Source: Pseudobutyrivibrio sp. OR37 (GTDB taxonomy: Bacteria > Bacillota > Clostridia > Lachnospirales > Lachnospiraceae). From it: a DNA stretch of 64,000 bases. Of the stretch, positions 59,252 to 64,000 are shown piece after piece (the stretch's first letter is position 1; every line of letters starts with the position of its first letter). The DNA lies in contig NZ_FOQF01000011.1 of the NCBI RefSeq assembly GCF_900113655.1, positions 1-64,000 of the forward strand, written 5' to 3'. The position numbers were made by a program, and so were the translations under genes. The notes under the pieces were generated by a model. The model ran no database searches. It had not been told where the DNA came from and saw only the letters and a list, made by a program, of their open reading frames with translations.

Positions 59252-60355
59252 TTACTCTCCCTCTCCTTTAATCATCAGCTTGGTGAAAGGTTTTGTTTTA
59301 TTAAAGAAGGTTACCACCACATCACATAAATATGCCCCGATGAAGGTAGTGATAACGCAAAGCACTGCCTTTACTGGAAAGCTTACCGTTGGAAGCAGTG
59401 ACTGAATCAATCTAATGCTATAGAACTGATTTAAATAAATAAGCAGACTCATTTTTCCGCACCATGCAAACACTGGCTTATCAAAGATTTCGTGACATGG
59501 ATTCACATTTGAGAATGTGAGCATCAATCCAGCGCACATGATAAATAGTGTAGCGAAGCTGTACTTTGGATCAATACCGGTGACTGCATATCCAAACACC
59601 AGTAGATAGCAAGCCAGCTCTACAAAAGCAAGAATCCTCTTTCCTGCCACTGTAAAATTAATCTTATTCAACTGTCTTGTAAAGCTATAAGAGCTGCAAC
59701 CAAGTGCCATCTCTCCAAGGCCTCGTAAGAAGCATTTGTAAAAATGACCAGTCCAACCATCGATGCCCGCAAGGCTATGATATTCATGAGACATATAGCC
59801 CAATACGAAAAGTGCAATCAGCGGGCATGCAATCTTTACAAAAACATCATAATGCTTTCTTAGGAAGTACCAGAAAATAAATGTGACAACAAGCCATACA
59901 TCCAAATACCATGTAAGCTTGTTTACCCAAGAGCTATCGAATCCGAAAATCTGGACAAAGAAAAGTGATGCCCATGAATCAACGGCGTAAGCGATTCTAG
60001 CCTTTGCAGTGTGATGCAAAAAATATCCATTCACAATGATGGTAAGTATGATTGCAAATAGATGATATGGGAAAACGTTCTTAATCTTTTTCCACATCAT
60101 ACCAGCCGTTTCAGTGCCTATAAACTCTGAACGCTTAGCGCTTTTGGCAAAGGCGCTGGCAGCCAGCAGGTAGCCTGAAACGAGGAAGAAGAACTCCACT
60201 CCAATATATCCGTGATTAAAGAAATATATTCCCTTTATTCCTATACTGATATTTCCATTTACAGCAAAACGCTTATGTATATGGAAAAACAAAATCCCCA
60301 AGGCAAAAATGAAACGTAAAAACTCCACTCGTCCGTTTTTTGCTTGTTTACTCAT
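59252..60355 (-). CDS. Acyltransferase family 3 membrane protein
   Basis: The 367-residue protein has the acyltransferase-3 opening GRVEFLRFIFALGILFFHIHKRF (catalytic-type His), then GYIGVEFFFLVSGYLLA, and about ten helices. It ends in a basic tail. It lies between the PH-domain gene (3 bp upstream) and the MBOAT gene (1 bp downstream), making two independent acyltransferase types in one operon. It may modify a different position, or the lipid-linked precursor, of the same glycan; this is inference. Confidence 0.88.
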   Translation of the reverse strand: MSKQAKNGRVEFLRFIFALGILFFHIHKRFAVNGNISIGIKGIYFFNHGYIGVEFFFLVSGYLLAASAFAKSAKRSEFIGTETAGMMWKKIKNVFPYHLFAIILTIIVNGYFLHHTAKARIAYAVDSWASLFFVQIFGFDSSWVNKLTWYLDVWLVVTFIFWYFLRKHYDVFVKIACPLIALFVLGYMSHEYHSLAGIDGWTGHFYKCFLRGLGEMALGCSSYSFTRQLNKINFTVAGKRILAFVELACYLLVFGYAVTGIDPKYSFATLFIMCAGLMLTFSNVNPCHEIFDKPVFAWCGKMSLLIYLNQFYSIRLIQSLLPTVSFPVKAVLCVITTFIGAYLCDVVVTFFNKTKPFTKLMIKGEGE

Positions 60356-60358
60356 TTA

Positions 60359-60739
60359 TTAAAAATCTCCTCCGTGGAAATCATCATCCACATCATCTAC
60401 CATGTTTTCTCTTGTGTATACTCTCTTGGCCTCGCGCTGCTGCTCAACCTGTACTGAAAGCATCTCCTTAACATTTGCAGAATTCTTGATGTTCTTAATC
60501 TCAAAGTTTCCAAGGCTCTTATCAGATGAACTAACAATAATTGAGCCCACGCCAAAGATTCTCTGGCCTAAGCTTCTCTTAAGCTTTAAATCCAATATTC
60601 TATAAAGTCGAACCTCGTCCTGAGAAAGGTTAAGCAAACCTGTCTCCACAAAAAGTCTGTCCTCGCTCATGCTATATTTAGTAAAGCTGATTGGAAGACC
60701 GAAATATCTTTTTCTATCATGCCATAAAATATTAGCCAT
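60359..60739 (-). CDS. PH domain-like (YdbT/bPH_2) cytosolic protein
   Basis: The 126-residue protein is mostly one bacterial PH-like domain: ILWHDRKRYFGLPISFTKYSMSEDRLFVETGLLNLSQDEVRLYRILDLKLKRSLGQRIFGVGSIIVSS (given here only to mark the region 4-75). Unlike most bPH_2 proteins it has no membrane helices. The tail is acidic (DDVDDDFHGGDF). SD AGGAGG. It is first gene of the glycan O-acetylation operon, but a direct role there is not evident. Confidence 0.75.
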   Translation of the reverse strand: MANILWHDRKRYFGLPISFTKYSMSEDRLFVETGLLNLSQDEVRLYRILDLKLKRSLGQRIFGVGSIIVSSSDKSLGNFEIKNIKNSANVKEMLSVQVEQQREAKRVYTRENMVDDVDDDFHGGDF

Positions 60740-60785
60740 AGTATCCTCCTATTTTTACAGATATAAATATTATAACCAATTCCTA

Positions 60786-60818
60786 AAATAAAAGAAACCA
60801 GGGATAAATCTCCCTGGC
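60786..60818 (-). terminator. Terminator after the CPBP protease gene
   Basis: On the minus strand CCAGGGA (60811-60817) pairs with TCCCTGG (60798-60804) around a 6-nt loop, followed by TTTCTTTTATTTT. It lies 11 bp after the stop and ends the ABC/CPBP operon. Confidence 0.88.
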
Positions 60819-60828
60819 TTACGATTAA

Positions 60829-61665
60829 TTATTTAGTTTCTAGATTTCCTTCACGCTTTGCAATAGCTCGGATGACTAAGCGCACAAGGAAGAATGATGG
60901 TATTGAAAGGATTGCAAGCACTATAGCTGTTGTAGGAAGAGTTGAACTGGTAGCACGGCTTTGCTCTGCAACCTCGGCAAAATCCATTCCAGCTGCTTCC
61001 ATTGCAGCATTCATTAAGAAAAGCATACACATATTTAATCCGTTAAATACCATATGCATTTCGATAGATGTAAATATGCTTCCGCTGGCTCTGTTTACAA
61101 AGGCGAAAATGATACCAAGTACTGTTGCATAGCAGAACTGGTTCAGATTTAAATGAATAATGCCAAACATTATGCCTGATATAATGGCTGCTACTGCAAA
61201 TGGGAACACCTTCTTTAATCGGTTAGTAAAGAAGCCTCTGCATACTATTTCTTCTGTGATTGGTGCACTTATTACTGTTGCAAGAAGTGTAAGTCCAACT
61301 GATTCTGTTGCAAACTGATTCACTGACTGTACCATTACATTTGGAACAAAAAACTGAGATACAACATTTGCAAGCATTACCATTGGCTGAGCAACAATTA
61401 CAAGTAATATTGTAAAGAAGAATGTGCTAACCTTTATCTTCTTGAATTCAAATGCTTCTACTATGGCATCGCCCTTTTTGAGAGTGTAAGCAAATACTGG
61501 TATCAGCAAACAGATATCAAGTATAAATACGTGAAGATATGTTGGGATTACTATACCTGCATTTTCCAATCGTCCAAATATAAACCCTAACAATAATTCG
61601 ATTGCTACTTCCACCAAAAATAAAATCAATAGCTTGGCTGTTTCTAATTTGTTTTCATTTGTCAT
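60829..61665 (-). CDS. CPBP family intramembrane glutamic protease
   Basis: The 278-residue protein has about eight helices and the CPBP catalytic motifs: APITEEIVCRGFF (EExxxR) near residue 138 and GIMFGIIHLNLNQF (FxxxH) near 170, plus a third conserved region at FAFVNRASGSI. CPBP (Rce1/Abi-type) enzymes cleave membrane-embedded peptides, and in Gram-positives often mature bacteriocins or confer immunity. Here it is the last gene of a GntR-ABC transporter operon, 20 bp after the permease. Confidence 0.9.
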   Translation of the reverse strand: MTNENKLETAKLLILFLVEVAIELLLGFIFGRLENAGIVIPTYLHVFILDICLLIPVFAYTLKKGDAIVEAFEFKKIKVSTFFFTILLVIVAQPMVMLANVVSQFFVPNVMVQSVNQFATESVGLTLLATVISAPITEEIVCRGFFTNRLKKVFPFAVAAIISGIMFGIIHLNLNQFCYATVLGIIFAFVNRASGSIFTSIEMHMVFNGLNMCMLFLMNAAMEAAGMDFAEVAEQSRATSSTLPTTAIVLAILSIPSFFLVRLVIRAIAKREGNLETK

Positions 61666-61685
61666 AATATTTTCCCCTTTTCTTA

Positions 61686-62360
61686 TTACATACTTACATT
61701 TACTGGTATCTTTCTAAAAGTAATCCAGTTAACTACCAATCCTGCTACTGCAAAGGCTATCATTCCAATCCAAACTGGAAGCTGATTATAAAATGGATTA
61801 ATAATCATATCTACAAGAAGTGCTGTAACATCTGATGCACCTGTGACCTCTCCAATTAATCGTGGGCCACCAATCATTATTAGTAAAAAGCATATATAAT
61901 AAATCCAATATACTATCTTTCCATATCTAAGCATTCCGTTTCCAGCTATGCCTTCTATCCACATGATTAGGCCAAATACAATAATTGCGATTTTAAAAAT
62001 AGTACTTGTTGCTATTGATACTGATACCAAGCTAACAATGATTGCAAAAACGGCTATCTCTAAAAAATCAGCTATTCTACTGTAACCAAAAAGTACTTTT
62101 CTAGTCATTCCAAAGCAAAGACCACGTGGAACCTCGTCTGCCTGCAAAAAGACTTTTATAAAAACATTCATTATTACATAGCCATAGGCTAAAATCCCTG
62201 CGATTAAATCTCCATAAGGTGTATCATCTTCCATTCCTGTGGAGCTGAATATGAATTCCAGTACAACACCAATTAGAATTGCAAGAGCAAGGAGGAATAA
62301 ATTCCATATTTCTCCTGTCTTTTTAAGTTGGCATATTGCTTTAATATTATTTCTACTCAT
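61686..62360 (-). CDS. ABC-2-like membrane permease component, uncharacterised
   Basis: The 224-residue protein has about six predicted membrane helices and no soluble domain. It lies 11 bp after another permease gene of the same size and downstream of an ABC ATPase, with SD AAGGGGAA. The arrangement fits the second permease of a YtrA-type ABC-2 exporter, but sequence similarity to known families is weak by eye. Confidence 0.65.
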   Translation of the reverse strand: MSRNNIKAICQLKKTGEIWNLFLLALAILIGVVLEFIFSSTGMEDDTPYGDLIAGILAYGYVIMNVFIKVFLQADEVPRGLCFGMTRKVLFGYSRIADFLEIAVFAIIVSLVSVSIATSTIFKIAIIVFGLIMWIEGIAGNGMLRYGKIVYWIYYICFLLIMIGGPRLIGEVTGASDVTALLVDMIINPFYNQLPVWIGMIAFAVAGLVVNWITFRKIPVNVSM

Positions 62361-62371
62361 AGATTTTCCCC

Positions 62372-63016
62372 TTATTTAACCATGCTCTTTTGGTTCAATT
62401 TGTATGCCCATAGCTCTGCCAAAGCAAAAATAGCAATTGCACCTACGATTATTAGTGGAAATGTAAAACCAGGAAGCTCAGTAACATACTCTTTCATCCA
62501 AAAGCCACCTATAGCCAAGGATGCACCAAAAACTCCACCAATTATTGCTATTATCATTATTATTACTTTTCCGTACTTGCTTACCTTATGACCAACTATC
62601 AGTCCTATAGGTCCTAATGCGATAGCTATAATGCATGAAATTAAAATGAGTATTACGTATTTATACTGCTGGAAGATTACGGCAACAAGTGATAATGCTA
62701 TAAAATTTCCAAATACGAAAGTGAACTGCTTTATCAACTCGCCTACAAAAATATCTTTTCTTCTGGCTCCCATGGACAATGCCATACTGTCATACCAGTT
62801 AGGCCCATAAAACGAATACATCATGTTCATCATAATGATGAAAATACTACCAACACTCATAAACATGTTAAGTACATATTCCACAAGGGATTTCTCATCT
62901 GAACCGATAATCAACCATTCGATAATTAGTACGCACTCTATGCCCAGCACTAATCCTAATGTCTTTATTCCCTCTTTAAAAAAGTACTTTGCAGAACGTT
63001 TTGCAAGACTACTCAT
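62372..63016 (-). CDS. ABC-2-like membrane permease component
   Basis: ATG 63016 with SD AAAGGAGG is used; a start seven codons upstream overlaps the ATPase gene. The 214-residue protein has six helices. Between helices 2 and 3 it has NWYDSMALSMGARRKDIFVGELIKQ, the S-x-G-x-R-K-x-I coupling-type motif common in bacterial ABC-2 permeases. Together with 61686-62360 it likely forms the membrane part of the transporter powered by 63018-63896. Confidence 0.72.
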   Translation of the reverse strand: MSSLAKRSAKYFFKEGIKTLGLVLGIECVLIIEWLIIGSDEKSLVEYVLNMFMSVGSIFIIMMNMMYSFYGPNWYDSMALSMGARRKDIFVGELIKQFTFVFGNFIALSLVAVIFQQYKYVILILISCIIAIALGPIGLIVGHKVSKYGKVIIMIIAIIGGVFGASLAIGGFWMKEYVTELPGFTFPLIIVGAIAIFALAELWAYKLNQKSMVK

Positions 63017-63017
63017 A

Positions 63018-63896
63018 CTAAGCCTCCTTTCTGCCATCTACACACATGGCATAGAAAAGATTCTGAAGTGGTACAGGCTCAACCTGAACATCACCAGCGA
63101 AACCATCTACAGGCTCATCAGCAAGAACTGTTACCACCTTGTTTCTTCCGATAGATTCAGGATGATATGTCTTGAAATCCTTTACCGCTGCATCTACATT
63201 AGTTTCTTCTCCGCTTACACGATACGCTCTGGCAAGAAGCTCCTCTGTGTTTTCCTCTATAATAATCTGTCCATCATCAATGATGATTACCTTTTCAAAT
63301 AATGACGAAGCCTCTTCAATGATGTGTGTACTGATTACGAAGGTTCTTCCTGTTTCAGCATACTCATCAATTACAAGCTTGTAGAACTGCTCTCTGGCAA
63401 CTACGTCAAGACCTGCAACTGGCTCATCCAAAATAGTGATATCTGCTTTGCTGGCCATGGCTACGATGATGGTTACTGCTGAAAGCATACCCTTGGAAAG
63501 CTTGTTGATGCGCTTCTTAGGATTAATTCCAAAAAGCTCTATTAATTCCTTAGCATATTCTTCATCCCAGTTAGCATAGAAAGCTCTTGCTGTTGCAAGA
63601 TAATCCTTTACCTTAATTGTGTTAGGGCCAAACATTGTTACCTGGGAAATCTCTCTTGAATAACAGATGTGTGAAAGTGCCTTTTCATTTTCCCAAACTG
63701 GCTCACCGTCCAGTGTAATAGTTCCCTCTGTAGCAGGATTCTGAGCTGTAAGAATAGAAAGAAGTGTTGTCTTACCTGCGCCATTTCTTCCGATCAGTCC
63801 GTATATTTTTCCAGTCTCAATTTCCACGTCTACATTCTTTAGAACTGTATCTTTACCATATTTTTTTACTATATTTTTTCCTGCTAAAATACTCAT
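63018..63896 (-). CDS. ABC transporter ATP-binding protein
   Basis: The 292-residue protein has Walker A GLIGRNGAGKTTLLSIL, Q-loop region YSREISQVTMF, signature NKLSKGMLSAVTI, Walker B ITILDEPVAGLDV and H-loop VISTHIIEEAS. A C-terminal extension of about 80 residues follows. The LSKGM signature and long tail match the CcmA/YtrB-like group encoded after GntR (YtrA-type) regulators. SD GAGGAGG. It is second in the operon GntR-ATPase-permease-permease-CPBP. The substrate is unknown; drug, peptide or lantibiotic export are usual roles. Confidence 0.92.
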   Translation of the reverse strand: MSILAGKNIVKKYGKDTVLKNVDVEIETGKIYGLIGRNGAGKTTLLSILTAQNPATEGTITLDGEPVWENEKALSHICYSREISQVTMFGPNTIKVKDYLATARAFYANWDEEYAKELIELFGINPKKRINKLSKGMLSAVTIIVAMASKADITILDEPVAGLDVVAREQFYKLVIDEYAETGRTFVISTHIIEEASSLFEKVIIIDDGQIIIEENTEELLARAYRVSGEETNVDAAVKDFKTYHPESIGRNKVVTVLADEPVDGFAGDVQVEPVPLQNLFYAMCVDGRKEA

Positions 63897-63920
63897 ATTT
63901 CCTCCTCGCCTACCCCTAGG

Positions 63921-64000
63921 CTAATCTGTTGTTTCGTCTATCAATCTCTTTAAATCAGCCTTACTAAGTCCTATTAGCTCTGCCTCACTGATTATCTTTT
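63921..64000 (-). CDS. Probable GntR-family (YtrA-type) regulator, C-terminal fragment
   Basis: The frame enters from the right edge and stops at TAG 63921-63923. The 25 visible residues (KIISEAELIGLSKADLKRLIDE...) look like the C-terminal dimerisation helices of YtrA-type GntR proteins, which typically precede ABC-2 transporter genes. The ATPase gene begins 24 bp downstream. Assignment rests mainly on context. Confidence 0.5.
   Translation of the reverse strand, partial: KIISEAELIGLSKADLKRLIDETTD

Overview
The window comes from a low-GC Gram-positive anaerobe, most likely Lachnospiraceae (Butyrivibrio/Pseudobutyrivibrio/Roseburia type). The grounds are AT-rich DNA, strong SD sequences (AGGAGG), sigma-A style promoters, and clostridial families: Veg, long-form HPF, MutS2, NiaR, TSCPD, YARHG, DUF4173, DUF2975/YozG-type HTH. 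Almost all of it is chromosomal housekeeping. The only clear mobile DNA is the end of an IS110-family transposase at the left edge. I saw no tRNA, rRNA or classical CRISPR array.

Layout. 1-2.7 kb: IS110 tail, then a DUF2975/HTH/DUF4173 membrane-sensing operon with a palindromic operator. 2.7-8.4 kb: MBOAT acyltransferase, mutS2 and a membrane-anchored FG-GAP-like protein. 8.4-9.15 kb: a gene-free divergent region holding a regular array of 13 alternately inverted 7-bp motifs. 9.1-12.2 kb: a complete pantothenate operon (DUF2520 PanG-like reductase, panB, panC, panD). 12.2-17.9 kb: a cytidylate-kinase-like protein and a livJHMGF branched-chain amino acid ABC transporter with a hairpin between livJ and livH. 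17.9-21.9 kb: RsuA-type pseudouridine synthase, methionine aminopeptidase, a membrane-anchored protein, a CwlO-like NlpC/P60 hydrolase, veg. 22-26.9 kb: plsC, ddl-murF, an Rgg-like regulator, hpf. 27-32.5 kb: an SDR, an Hpt protein, a WYL regulator, and a murL-murD2 pair that implies the L-Glu-addition-then-epimerisation route to D-Glu in peptidoglycan.

32.5-36.2 kb: an SbcCD/YhaNO-type pair. 36.3-36.9 kb: a 560-bp imperfect giant palindrome with a branched tip and no ORF. 36.9-42.4 kb: a chemoreceptor, a two-receiver regulator and a hybrid histidine kinase. 42.5-46.9 kb: nadABC-niaR-ung, with a palindrome over the nad -35 box. 47-50.4 kb: two acyltransferase-3 proteins, TSCPD and YARHG proteins. 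50.5-55.4 kb: an alanyl-tRNA editing protein, asparaginase, a HAD phosphatase, YlmH and nadE. 55.4-60.7 kb: a glycan O-acetylation operon (PH domain, acyltransferase 3, MBOAT, DHHW, SGNH). 60.8-64 kb: GntR/ABC transporter/CPBP protease operon, cut by the right edge.

Two non-coding structures stand out as possibly undescribed. One is the exact 26-bp-pitch inverted-motif array between the mutS2 and pantothenate operons (8605-8926). The other is the 560-bp giant hairpin between sbcD and the chemoreceptor (36317-36876). Neither is explained by any gene I can see.
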